Of a stretch of DNA of 64,000 bases, positions 39,616 through 54,141 are shown piece after piece. How positions within the stretch are numbered: the first letter of the stretch is position 1; each line of letters starts with the position of its first letter. The stretch is taken from the NCBI RefSeq assembly GCF_900090045.1, contig NW_021638304.1, positions 1 to 64,000 on the forward strand, read 5' to 3'. The notes under the pieces were generated by a model. The model saw nothing but the letters and a program-made list of their open reading frames with translations, was not told the origin of the DNA and did no database searches. The translations under genes were made by a program, and so were the position numbers. This DNA comes from Plasmodium malariae. Lineage: Eukaryota > Apicomplexa > Aconoidasida > Haemosporida > Plasmodiidae.

Positions 39616-40822
39616 TAATATTTGAATAAATAGTAAATATATTTAAATTATTCAGTTTGTATATACCTATTATATAGCTTTCGTTTAAATGCTTTAATAT
39701 ACATATATATATATATGTCTTTTCTTAATTATTTTATAATCTAAGCAGTGAATAACTTAAGTAAATGTAGAACAGATATACATTTTATATAACACTATAT
39801 GAACATTATCACCTAATGTATTTCTTATACATATTTAACAGAACATTTTAGACTAGTTGATAATAATAAAACAATTCTTTAAAAATTATTCGAATTTCAC
39901 TAATGATGAGAATTCCTATAAATATATGTTCTCCTTACGCCTTCTCTAATTAATATTAGAAATAAGAAAGGGAAATTTTTTATGTTTTTTTATTTTAAAG
40001 CAAAACATGTATCTATACATAGAAAAATTATATCTATCTCCATATAAAGGATATACTGAATTATATAAAAATTGTTTATTAAAATGAATATTCCATAATT
40101 TGTAAATATTTTAATTTTAACTTGTGTAAATATGATTATAATATTTTGAAATGTAATATTATTCTTTATATGAATATTTTTAATTGTATATATTAAATAT
40201 GTAAAAGTCATAATATGAAAAATATGCAAAATTTATTAAAGTATATATATATATATATATATATATATGATAACACATATAAGTTATTACATAAACACTC
40301 GATAAGGTAATATTTTAATATTTTCCAAAAAAGTTTATATATTTTCTCATTAAACATTGATTAAAAGTAAAATATAAATAATTTAGGTAAGTATAGATAT
40401 ATAGTTTAAATTGCAGAAAAAAAAATTTACAAATAATCAGTGCTACTAAAAATGAAAAAGCCCATTTATAAATAAAAATATAGAATAATTTTATAATGTA
40501 TTTCACTTCTTTTTTATAGCGATTTTATAATTTATATTTATACATTTGTAAATATTAAAAATAGATTATTATATGTCTTATATAGTAACATTATCAAAAG
40601 TACAAAAACGAATGCTACCAAAATTTACAAAATTAAAGAAGAAAAGAAATAAGAGTATTCATAAATATGATATATACATATATACATATATATATATATA
40701 TATTTACAATAAAATAATAAAAATGTTGTAATGTTAATTTTTGCAGTTTTAAAATAGTTCTACATATTTATCCATTTTTGCTCATTTTTAATTTTTTAAT
40801 TATACGCTTAGAATATAGTTCT
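39616..40822. other. AT-rich DNA, no supported gene
   Basis: AT-rich with a TA microsatellite at 40242-40268 and another at about 40672-40703. ORFs on the minus strand at 39990-40229 and 40315-40506 are low-complexity; the second starts with a hydrophobic stretch (YKWAFSFLVALIICKFF) that faintly recalls exported-protein exon 1 but has no donor and exon 2. A plus-strand frame at 40573 (MSYIVTLSKVQKRML) is not assigned. Confidence 0.5.
40242..40268. repeat. (TA)n microsatellite
   Basis: TA run of about 27 bp in intergenic DNA. Confidence 0.95.
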
Positions 40823-40978
40823 TCAGAACAGCAATATAAATTTATATTTCAGATGTTTACAGTAATTTTTGGTGTACATAATATTTCTATAATTATCGTT
40901 CACTGCACTACATCCCATAAAGTTTAGGAACATTCTGGCATAATATATTCTTGTTGTTAAGAGTTCTTTTAATGGCAT
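40823..40978 (-). pseudogene. pir-like N-terminal remnant
   Basis: A 51-codon frame beginning at ATG 40978 reads MPLKELLTTRIYYARM, then CSAVNDNYRN, then NYCKHLKYKF, and stops at TGA 40823-40825. The order of an (L)KEL-xxxxIY start, a Cys followed by NYRN, and a YCKxLxY motif matches the beginning of pir exon 2 as known for the family. The frame hits further stops at once, and no other pir segment follows downstream, so it is a truncated fossil on the same strand as the pir gene at 33.8-35.6 kb. It lies in otherwise very AT-rich DNA. The assignment rests on motif recognition only. Confidence 0.5.
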
Positions 40979-42073
40979 ATTATTTACTTATATATTTATG
41001 TAGATTTATTAAAGGGTACTAGTGAAATATATTCCTAGCGCCATTCACGTTTAAAAAGATAAATAAGAACTAATATTATTCTTAAATCGTTCATTAGAAA
41101 AAGTAATATATCACATATATTAGTAGATTATATTGTTATATGTTCTCATTAGTTATATACATGTTACATCCCGTATATTATTAATAATTTTATTTCATTT
41201 AATATATTTTTACATAATGCAAAAGTACGAAATATTTTTATAACAATATAATTTCCCTTTCTCTTTATCATCTTTTTGTTTTTTTGTCTCCTGCATTAGT
41301 ATTTGTTATAAATGCATATGATTAAATAAAAAATAATAAAATAACTAAATATCTGAATAAAATTTTTTTTTTTAAAATAACGATATAAATAAAATTTAAA
41401 ATATTATTTATTAACAATTATTATAGAAAAATAAAAAAAATCATTATATAAGTGACTTTAATATATGGATATATTTATATATTTGGTAGTAGCATATATA
41501 CACATTTTTTAATTATATTATAGGTTACAAAAGTTCGAATATACCTAAGGAGTAACTAAAGAATTTTTTATAATATAACACAGAATTCTGTTATTTTTTC
41601 GTTTATTGTTACTTTTATTATATCGTTACAGTAAATAGTATTTTATTAAAAATAATTAATTCGTCATAATAAAATGTAAATAATATTATAATTATTAATA
41701 GGAAAAAATAATAAAAATTAGTAACTGTTTTAATATTTAGAGGATTATATATATATATACATGTATATATATTTATATATTTTATACATTCTATATTTAT
41801 AGAAACTCTATATTTCCAAATAATAGGAAACGAAATATTTTTTTTTTGATTTATTCTGAAATTTATTCTCAAAAATTATATTTAATGAGTACAGTAAATG
41901 AAACAATTAAATAACATATTTAGAATAATTATGAATAAATTTAAATTATTTTTTGTTTAAATGAATTATATTTTTTATAAGTATGGTTAAGGTAAAATTT
42001 TCATAATACCTTTTTAAATAAATTTTACTATCTATATGTGTTGTAAAATGTATTATGTTTTATGCATTTTATT
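40979..42073. other. AT-rich spacer and fam-l/m upstream region
   Basis: No gene. The part from about 41.6 kb resembles about 49.4-49.9 kb, upstream of another decayed fam-l/m gene: compare ATATTTCCAAATAATAGGAA near 41810 with AATATTTCCACATAATAAGA near 49573. The minus-strand ORF 41618-41872 falls in this shared upstream DNA and is chance. Confidence 0.6.
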
Positions 42074-42986
42074 ATGTATTTACAAAGATATAATACATTT
42101 TTAAATAAAATTTTCGGGCTTATTATTTTAATTTGGCTTTGCTGTTATATGAATGATACGGTATGATAATATTATACAAGGAAATTTGAGGTATTCATAT
42201 TGTTGGTATTTTTTTTTTTATTAATATTACTTTTTATAGTAGAATTATTTATTCTCTTAAATAAGAAATATTTACTTTTTTCTTATTTTTAGAATATGTT
42301 TATCAAGTCTTCGGATGAGTGCTATACACTTGATATAAATTTAATTAAAAGAACCTATAGGTTTGTAGCTGAACTTAAAGGAGGTAAATGTTCAAATATT
42401 GTTGTATTAAAAGAAGATATACCAAATTATATATAACGTGAAAAGGAAGATATGTGTAATAATAAAAAAAAGGGAATAGAAAAAAGAAAAGAACCTAATA
42501 AATCATCAAATAAAGAGAGATTCAGTATGCAGATTAGGAATTTCAATATGTGAATGTTTGATAAATAATATTTTCGTTTTGAAAAAAAATGAGTTAATAA
42601 AAAATATTATGAGGACTTTCAAGAGCAAAATAGAATAATTCGTGATATAGATTTTTAAAAAAATAAAATTTAAAACTTATACATTTGGAATTCTAGTTTT
42701 TTTTCCTTTTTTTTTTGGAATAGTATACCCCGTATTACAAGGATTAGATAATTTATGAATTCTACGGAATAATCTTTTAGGAATACTAACTATTATTATA
42801 GGAGAAAAAACTGCTATATTCGAACCTTATATTTTTTCAGTATTTTTTGGACTACTTATAATTATATTAGATATCATAATTATAATATCAATACCTAAGA
42901 TCTTAATAAATAATAAAAAATATAAGTTGATAGATGACAAAATGAATATTAAGTGGTACGACTTTTTCTGTAACTTATTAATATGA
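42074..42986 (+). pseudogene. Decayed fam-l/fam-m family gene
   Basis: Exon 1 (42074-42160, exactly 29 codons) is intact, reading MYLQRYNTFLNKIF and then a hydrophobic run to the GTATGA donor; the intron is 42161-42292 (TTTTTAG). Exon 2 starts NMFIKSSDECYTLD and goes through RTYRFVAEL and NIVVLKEDIPNYI before a TAA at about 42434. Beyond it are further stops and frameshifts. Later family landmarks are still readable in mixed frames: the RFEKK region near 42570, the first membrane span near 42680-42750, and the second from about 42840 to KILINNKKYKLI near 42930. The homologous stop position (about 42942) reads GAC, so that frame would run on to TGA 42984-42986. It lies tail-to-tail with the exported-protein gene at 43.9 kb. 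It most resembles the decayed copy at 50 kb. Confidence 0.82.
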
Positions 42987-43912
42987 AGGAAGATCTATAA
43001 TATCTTTAGATAAACATTCTTCGTAATCATAGCTATAAGTAAAATAATTTTATAGATGTATGTGTATATATCATATCATGTATTTATGAAAAGTAATAAA
43101 TTATGTTATTAATCTTTTTGGGGATCTGAAAGTTTTAATGTTTTTCATTTCGTATTATAAATTGTTGTTTCTGAATAATTAAATATCATTGCTTAATATA
43201 TATATTTATTTAATAAAATAGATCTTTTTATAAAATATATATATTTGAGTTAGTATTACTATTTAATATAAAAATTAAGATAATTTCATGTGTATTCTCT
43301 AATAAATTATATTTTAAATGAAAAATGCTTGTCCCATTTTTTATATTATTATAGCCTAAAATGAATATTTGTATATATATTAAGATAAATATATATTAAG
43401 TTTTATATTAAAAATAAATATATATTTATTTGTATTTATTACAGCAAAGTGAATGTAGTACACAAAATTGATATATATATATCTAGAAAGTAAATTTTTA
43501 ATTATATTTTAAATGTTTAATAATTTAAACTAAAAATTAAAGTACAGAATATATACCTATATTACAAGAAATATAAAATTAAATGAAGACAATTTTTTAA
43601 TTATAAATGCAAAAAAATATAAAAAATTCATATACATTAGATAATTGTATTGGTGGCATGAATTTTTTTACAAATGAATATATAAAATTATATTTTCTTT
43701 AAAATTGCTAAAATAAATTTATAGAATTAAATTTTTACAATGAATAATTGTTTCTCACTTTTTATTAGACTTAGATTAATTTATGAGATAGTTTTATGTA
43801 TAATAATTTAAAACAGTTGTATTCTCCAAGGAAGAAGAATGAAATATGAAAACAATTTTACTAGTAATACAAATATATAATGGATTATAATATGAAATAG
43901 TAAGAGACATAA
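42987..43912. other. Tail-to-tail spacer, no gene seen
   Basis: About 0.9 kb of AT-rich DNA between two converging genes. It includes family 3' sequence: TTTTTCATTTCGTATTATAA near 43140 resembles TTTTTCAATTTGTATTATAG near 51050. Confidence 0.6.
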
Positions 43913-44735
43913 TTATTTTTGGCGTTTTCGGATATAACGATGCAACATAAAAGTCCCAATGCACGGCGAAAATATAATTATCATTAACATAATAGGTAAG
44001 AAGAAAATTCCAGATATTATTGGATGTTTATGATTATATTTATAACTCCAATTAGTTTTATCTTCATTAATAATACGATTACGTTTATTACTTGAGCTGA
44101 TGTGGTCTAAAGATGAATCATTCTCTGAGTACAAATTTTTTAAAGATTCGTGTAGGTTTTTTCTGTTCTGAATATTATTATAATATTTTAATGTAGAAGA
44201 TTTTTCTTTTAAATTATGCTTAACGTTAGAAGCTCCAAGTTTTTGAGGTTTTATACGTGGCATAAAATAATTCAATTCTTCTTGATACGTATTATCATCG
44301 TATATTGATTCATTATCTTCTTCTTGAAAAAGGTTATTTTGCTTTAATGCATATGGTTTTTTTTCAAATGATGCAATACTTTTGCCTTTTAAATCATATA
44401 TTTTTTCTTTTAAACATTTATGTTTATCTTCCAGCGATGCACTTATTTCAGTGCTTAACAATCTGCTATATTTAATATTTAATATGTTATTTCTGTTCAA
44501 TTCCTTGTTCCGAGTTTTATCGTAGATATTTGACTAAAAATATAGGTTCATATTAAATATTTAAAAAATGTATATTTATATATTATATGAATAAAATATT
44601 CCTCTCATGTAAAAACATAAAATAAAAAAGAAAAAGCAAAAAATTTAAGTATAATAACTATGATACCTCGTCAGAATATTTGAATATCCATATTAGACAG
44701 GAAAAAATAAAGGCTCTAATAAAAAAGATGATCAT
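43913..44735 (-). CDS. Plasmodium exported protein, single TM, function unknown
   Basis: Two-exon gene of 229 residues. Exon 1 (44667-44735, 23 codons) is a hydrophobic signal anchor (MIIFFIRAFIFSCLIWIFKY) ending with GAG and a GTATCA donor; the intron is 44534-44666; exon 2 (43913-44533) starts SNIYDKTRNKELNRNNILN. A YSRLLSTE segment at about residues 45-52 gives the RxL core of a PEXEL-like export motif, though the acidic residue is one position late. The middle is charged and low in structure (KKPYALKQNNLFQEEDN), and a single membrane span near residues 195-221 is followed by a short basic tail (RYIRKRQK). This architecture is that of the many exported proteins of unknown function in P. 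vivax and P. malariae subtelomeres. The start is odd: the family usually has 28-29 codons in exon 1, and an in-frame ATA stands exactly 18 bases upstream (44753), so the ATG used may be a replacement. Confidence 0.78.
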
Positions 44736-47585
<2,850 letters not shown>

Positions 47586-48189
47586 TTAAAATATTCATAC
47601 TTTGTTTTTTTCTTTTTGTTTATTATTTTTTGTTTTTTTGCTGCTGTTTGCTTAATTTTTGTAAGCAAAATTTTCCTATTATTAGGTAAAACACATTATG
47701 AATTTATAAAATATATTTTTAAGTCTTATTTTTATTTCCAGATTAGAAAAACGATAAACCAGGGGAACAATAGGAACTTTTCAATAGATTACAAAAATAT
47801 TATATTAATAGAAAAATACATAAGGGAAAATGAAGCAAAAAATGCAATTTTGAAAAAGCATACATCTGAATATGTTTAATATGGAAATAAAGAAAACAAA
47901 GAAAAGCAAGAAAAAAATAAATAGGAAAAATAAACCTACATTAGAAAAGATTATATAAAATAATAATTTAAAGAATATAAAACTAGTTAAATTAAAAGAT
48001 ATAAGGAAAAAATTAAATAAAAATATAAAAAATTAAAACACAAATTAATGGCTGTAAATCGGAATAGATTTATTACTGAAAAAATAAGTTATACTTTAAA
48101 ATCCTTCAAAAAATGTAGAAAATATATTTTTAAAATTGTGCATTGGATATACCGTGCTATAAAGATGGAAATAAAAAGGGCCAAAATTT
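47586..48189 (+). pseudogene. Decayed two-exon gene, lysine-rich, family not recognised
   Basis: One frame can be followed for 600 bp. Exon 1 is a hydrophobic leader (FIIFCFFAAVCLIF) ending at 47660 before a good GTAAGC donor, but no ATG exists in this frame back to the stop at 47583. The intron is 47661-47741 (ATTTCCAG). Exon 2 starts IRKTINQGNNRNFSIDYKN, passes EKYIRENEAKNAILKKH, and then meets TAA at 47878-47880 and further TAG/TAA codons, each one base from Lys, Gln or Glu. The end is open again from about 48027: KLKHKLMAVNRNRFITEK, SYTLKSFKKCRKYIFKIV, HWIYRAIKMEIKRAKI, then TAA at 48187-48189. A leader exon followed by a lysine-rich body fits a secreted or exported protein. I do not recognise the family. 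It ends only about 90 bp before the telomere-like repeat. Confidence 0.65.
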
Positions 48190-48277
48190 AATTAAAATAT
48201 TTATAATAAAATACATTTATGCGTCTTACAAATATTACTTGCTGAATTACTTTTGATATTATTAATCTTGTTTCTTT

Positions 48278-48299
48278 GGGTTTAGGGTTTAGGGTTCAG
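48278..48299 (+). repeat. Interstitial telomere-type repeat (GGGTT[T/C]A, about 3 units)
   Basis: The plus strand reads GGGTTTAGGGTTTAGGGTTC and then A (48278-48298), preceded by TTT. This is three units of the Plasmodium telomere heptamer GGGTTTA/GGGTTCA, including the typical T/C variation in the last unit. In DNA this poor in G, three successive GGG blocks at exact 7 bp spacing are unlikely by chance. G-rich strand orientation points to a former chromosome end on the right. Confidence 0.85.
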
Positions 48300-49965
48300 A
48301 GTTTTTGAGAATGAATATACACTCTCCACAATCATACAATAATATACAGGAATATACCTATATATTTTTGATATTTTTTATTTTTGTATATTTATTATGT
48401 GATATATTAATATCTTATAAAAGATGTATAAAAATATATATTGTTTATATTAAAAATAAATGAATTGATCAATTTAATAAAGATAAAGTTTTAGACAAAG
48501 CAAAACTGAAAAAAAGTATTATTTTTGTTTTGGATAATTTATAAAAATATAACATTGTTCCTACTAATGATTTATATTTTAATACGATGTATTTTAAAAG
48601 TTACTCCATTTTTCTTACTTTGTTAATTAAATAAGTGTAATAAATGAGGTTCTACATGTATTTATTTCTGTAGTAAACATAATAAATAAAATTCATTTAT
48701 TAATTTATATATTTCATAGAATTTAGTTAAATTTAAAATATAATGTATATAAATTTTTAATTTGTAACATTTATATGAACTTCATAGATTATAATTTACT
48801 TAAAGTAATAACCCATGAATTTTTTATTTTTCCTAAAAAATATTATTAAGACAAAATGAAAAAGACATTAGCATACATGAACAGTTCTTAATGGAGAAAT
48901 TGAAAGCATAGCTAATAATAATTTTAACGTAAAAATTCGTTATTATTATTATTATTATTTATTACCACAATTTTTTGAAAAATTTTATTTTATGTAAACA
49001 TTATGTATATGAATAGATACATGGAATAATTCTATAGAAGCAGCATAAATTTTCAACATCATTAATATTTCTTTTAAATATGTATAATTAATTAAATGAA
49101 ATATATTAAAAATTAAATAGTTAGATACAAAGATTTTTCATTTAGAAATAATTATGTAAATTATTTTTAATTTAAATTTGTATTTTTAAAAAATTTTGGA
49201 GCAAAGATAAAAAGACAACCTTTATTTTTTATGTACAATATATATTTCTTCTTAGATTAGAAAATGCCATATAAATTTGATTTGTTTAATTATATTATAG
49301 CCTCTAAAAGATTTTATGCGTTCACGGAATAACAAAATCATATATTGTAATTAGTATATTAAAAAATATTGCTTTCTTGGTTTATTTTCACTATTATTAT
49401 ATTGTTATAATAAATAATATTTTTTAAGAATAAAAACTTCCAAAATATAATGCATATAATATAGGTATAAATAACAGTATGATTCCTTTAAAAATAGTAA
49501 TTATTGTCTTAATGTATAGAGGAATATATAATATATATATATATTCTCTACATTATGCATAATATATATACTCAATATTTCCACATAATAAGAAAAAAGA
49601 TATTTATTTTTTAGTTTATTACGAAAAAGATAATAGAATAATTAATTAGTGGAATACGTTTTATAAACAAAGTACATATTTTAAATATTTACGAACATAT
49701 TCATATTCTATTTTAATGATACTTATTTGTTTTTTTTAATTACAATTAAAACTAATTTTATATAATACATTTTTAAATTTATTTTTCTTTGGGGTCGTTG
49801 TATAGTACATTGTAATTACATATTAATCATTGTTTGCAAAATTATAAAATATTATAATAAAGACAAATTAAATAAATAACTATAGTGTACTTTTTCGTAA
49901 AATAATATTACATTATTATTAGTTTTTTACGCTTTGAATAAATCAGTATATGAAAGATCTGTATA
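48300..49965. other. AT-rich DNA; right part is fam-l/m upstream sequence
   Basis: No gene seen. From about 49.4 kb it resembles the upstream region of the fam-l/m fossil at 42 kb. A short ATT trinucleotide run lies near 48938-48960. Confidence 0.6.
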
Positions 49966-50850
49966 ATGGATAGAAAAATTCAGTTGCTCCCTTTTGCAAA
50001 AATTTATACTTTTGTCCTTTTAACAAGAACATTCCATTTTAACAATGATATGATATAGTAATATGATATAATCATATTTATTATTATTTATATGTGTACT
50101 TATTCGTTTGTATTTATATTTTTATTAAGTATTATTAATTCAAATAAATAGTATATATGTACATTATTCTTTTAGAGTACAATTAGAAAATCCCAGAATG
50201 AGGACTATATCCTTAGTAGAAAGTTAAAAAAAAGAAATTATCGATCACTAGTATAATACAAAAAAAATAAGTATTTAAATAATGTTTGTTTGAAAGAAGA
50301 TATATCAAATAATATAAATTGCGAAAAAAATGATATATGTAATAATGAAACAAAGGCCAATGTAAAAAACAGAAAATTAAATTGAAGTTTACTGAATAAG
50401 GCGCAGTACTATACAGAATTTATAGACTATAATAGTGGAATGTTTGATAAAAAGCACTTTAATATTAAAAGTAAATTGATCAAAAAAAATATTATGATGA
50501 TTTTCTTGATAAAAACAGGAAAATTAGTAATATAGCTTTAAAAACAATAAAACCTAGAAGTTATAGATTTGGAAATACTATATTTATTCTTTTTTTCTTA
50601 TTGGGAATAGGATCACCCATACTATTAGCATTATATTTGGGAGAAAATTCAATTTTTGTAAAATTTAGTTCTTTTTGGAGTATTATAGAAAGAAATTTAG
50701 GGGTCCAATAAAACAATTAGGCGTAGAAAATTTTTTTCTAATATTCTTTTTTGTATGTATCTTAATACTAGGATCATCATTAAAATAACCATACCAAAAA
50801 TATTAAGAAATAATGAAAAATATAAGAAAATTAAGTTGTTGATTGAGTAA
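49966..50850 (+). pseudogene. Decayed fam-l/fam-m family gene (GMFD subtype)
   Basis: Exon 1 starts at ATG 49966 (MDRKIQLLPFAKIYTFVLLT, then FHFNNDM), but the usual GTATGA donor after the NNDM codons is lost; the nearest GT (50058) would shift the frame. Exon 2 follows TTTTAG at 50171-50175 and reads STIRKSQNEDYILSRKLKKR, NYRSLV, then TAA at about 50254. Family landmarks continue: NVCLKEDISNNINCEK, KAQYYTEFIDYNSGMFDK near 50400-50450, the first membrane span near 50570-50640 and the C-terminal RNNEKYKKIKLLIE-stop at 50848-50850. Multiple stops and frameshifts exclude a functional product. Subtype as at 3.2 kb and 42 kb. It lies tail-to-tail with the exported-type gene at 54 kb, repeating the arrangement at 42-44 kb. 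Confidence 0.83.
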
Positions 50851-53276
50851 AATGAAAAATAAGGAACATGTATTTTTCTGTTAGGAAGGTATCAATATGA
50901 AGTATTAAATGATATACCTTTATGGTATACTTAATAGATATTATTATTTTTGCTGTAATTCTAAAAATTATATTGTGGATATGTTTTTTTTTTCATATAA
51001 AATAGAAAAAATTATGTTCATTGTTATGTGAGTGTGAATTCTGTGATGTTTTTCAATTTGTATTATAGAGCATTAGTTTAGCTTAAATATACTTGGGATA
51101 ATTCACTTGGTTGTATATATTAAAAGCTTTATATGAAAAATATATTTCTGTGCTTTAAAATGAATATATGATGACATAATTAGTATAACTTTATTGAACT
51201 CTGAAAATGTAGGTATTCCCTAAAAATTGCTGCTCCGTATTATATAAATTGTTACATTCTAAATGTATTATTTGTTTAGCTAATTAGGAGTATATATTAT
51301 TACATATAAATTAACAACATGTATGAATTTTTTGTATATAATAAAAGGAAGTAATATATATTGTTCCATTTATATGTATATATATTTTTCTTATATAGGA
51401 AAGAAAAATTTTATCGTATAAAATATATTTTATGAGAAATATATTATAAAATAAATTAATCATAATATATATTTTACCACATATAAATTAGTAGAGACAC
51501 CAGTAATAATTCATTCGAAAAAATGAAACATTTTTATAATAAAAATATTATAGAATTGTTAAATAATAAAAGGTTAATTATAGCCGTATTATTGAATGAA
51601 TGAAATGTAAAATAAGGTATATATTTTATATAGGGAAAAACAAACATTTAATAAAAACAAGAAGAATATTCGTAAAAAAAAGTAACTAAAGTTGAAATTA
51701 CACAATTTTATTATTAAATAAATATATGATTAAATCTGCTTTTATTCTAAAGATAATTTTTATATATATAAATATTAAGTAAGGAAGTAATTTAAACGAA
51801 ATCTATGTATATATATTTTTATAATAAAATAATTTTTAATGTGTTATACTGAACTCATTCTAGGGTTATCATGTCTAAAATTTTAAACAGCATAATTAGG
51901 AACAAAAATTAATTTAAGAAAAAAATTTTTTAAGCGAAAATCATATTTTATATATTTAATATATATATCATCATGTATGAAAATTACAAGAACTTGATTA
52001 TTTAATATATATTTTAGGTATAACATATTACAATGAGCTCATGAAAATTTTAAATGAAATCTTATCAAAAATAATTTATTAGTTAAAATAAAAACTTAAA
52101 ATCCCTTATATGTTGCACTTTTTATGAAAAATTGAAAAAAAAAAAAAAAAAACTATAATAGTTACCCTAACATATTATTTACAAAAGTTCTATAAAAAAA
52201 ATATATTTGTTTAAATTCTTTATCTTTTTCTTATAAATTCCTTTTTACATAAATTATTTATATTAATTTTTATATCTGATAAGTACACATTTAATTTTGT
52301 GGGCTGTGATACACAATATGGCAATTTTTTAAAAAATTCTTTTTAACAACTTTGTAAAACATTTTGAATTAATAATACATAAAATAAATAAAAATATTAA
52401 TTATTAGTTATACAATAAATACAGTACTATAAATTAAAAAATATAATATACAAATGGGAATGTATTATTACTCAAATAAACAACAAAGTTAGTAATTAAC
52501 AAAATATACAAAAAAATAACTGATAGACAAAACAAAGCATACATAGACTTCCAGCATTTAGTCAAAATTTCTCTGAAATTTGGATATTAATATATTATAG
52601 TAAAAGATGAATATATTTCATTTAATAACATGATTATTAGATTGTATTTCATTAATATTTAGTTTTGTTATTATTTCCTAAAAGGTTATTATATTTAAAC
52701 ATATTGAACATTAAAGTTAAAATAATACTTTTAACTTGTATATGATATGTAATTAATTTTTGATCCATTATAAAATTATTTTATTTGTTTTTATATATGT
52801 ATATATTAGATATAGAATAATTTAATACATAATCCTCATATATATAGAGTTTGTCTTATGCATGTATAACACAGTATAGAGAAAGGTGAATTTATATAGT
52901 AGTATTAAATTATAACGAACTACAAACTTAGTATTTTATTATTATCGTATGAAAGTTATTATTCCTTTTTTTTTATCTATTATGTGAATGTAAGTAAAAA
53001 CGAAATTATAAGTTACTTATAAATTGCTGTAATGGAAAAATTACTTCTGAAATTGTCTGCTTATATGAAGACAAGTGAATAGTTATGTAATTACATACTA
53101 TAGGGATATTTCATATTTTCCTTAGCATATTATATTTTTAGTAAATATTATGAAATGGATAGTAAATTTGCAACTTACTAAAGTATATTAAATATCAGAA
53201 TAGTTTATTTTTAATAAAAAGAAAAATAATAAACAAGAATATATACATATTTATCACCTAATTCTATTGTATTTAA
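50851..53276. other. AT-rich intergenic DNA, no gene seen
   Basis: Downstream of the fam-l/m fossil; the first 250 bp resemble 3' sequence of the copy at 42 kb. The remainder is AT-rich with an A run at about 52136-52151 and no supported gene. Confidence 0.6.
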
Positions 53277-53516
53277 ATATTATATATTTGGAGGGAAAAC
53301 AAAGAAAAACAGGAAATTAGACAAATATATAACAGAAATAGAAATAAGATAAAAAAATTGCCAGAAGACTGGAATAATATAAAATATAAAAAATATAATA
53401 AGATAGTTTATTTAAATAAGGATAATAAATTATCATGAAATAATATTTATGTTTATGATGTAAAAGGAATTTTTTTCTATATTCATTTGCCGCAAGATCA
53501 AAATAAATCTTCTTAA
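53277..53516 (+). pseudogene. Coding fossil of 79 codons with one stop, unassigned
   Basis: A single frame opens after TAA 53274-53276 and reads ILYIWRENKEKQEIRQIYN, then KKLPEDWNNIKYKKYNKIVY, LNKDNKLS, a TGA at 53436-53438, then NNIYVYDVKGIFFYIHLPQD, QNKSS and TAA 53514-53516. The protein-like composition on both sides of one stop in the same frame indicates a recently decayed exon. There is a Trp in a KLPEDWNNI context, but I cannot name the family. No 5' exon was identified. Confidence 0.5.
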
Positions 53517-54141
53517 AGGCTTAAAATTTAAAAAAGAATAGTATTTCTATTAGGTAAAAATTAATATGCAATTAATTTTTATATTTAATTAAAAAAACGT
53601 CAATGCGTAGTATGTTGTTATTCTAACAATATTATTATCCTAATAAACATATAACTCTCATGTATATGAATTAATTAAATGAATTCATATAAAGTGGTTA
53701 CTTATACAGCTCAATAATTCTGCACATATAAAAATAAATATATATATATATATATAAATATATTTATATTTAAATGATAAAATGAACAAAAATATAATAA
53801 ATTGCGTACTTGATAAAACAAAAATTCTGAGAAATCTTTGAGAAAATAACTAAAATACAAACATATGGTTTATTTTCTAAACTATGAAAATAAAAAAATT
53901 AATAAAAAAAAAAAAAACATATTAAAAAATTACATTTTATCATAAATAATTTATAAAATTAATTAAACGAACAAATCTAAACATATAAATGTTCTATCTA
54001 CATTAGGAGGAACAATAATAACGTTAAAAGAATTCTTTTAGGTAAAAACTAATTATAATTTATATAATACATAAATATGAGTAGTTTGTATGTATAAACT
54101 CTAATAAATATTAAATTTCATATGCATTGATATAAATGAAT
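53517..54141. other. AT-rich spacer, no gene seen
   Basis: About 0.6 kb of AT-rich DNA before the 3' end of the exported-type gene on the minus strand; TA run near 53740-53757. Confidence 0.6.

Noticed and set aside
40315..40506. Minus-strand ORF with a hydrophobic start resembling exported-protein exon 1
   Set aside because: No donor at the right distance and no exon 2 behind it; resemblance is only hydrophobicity.
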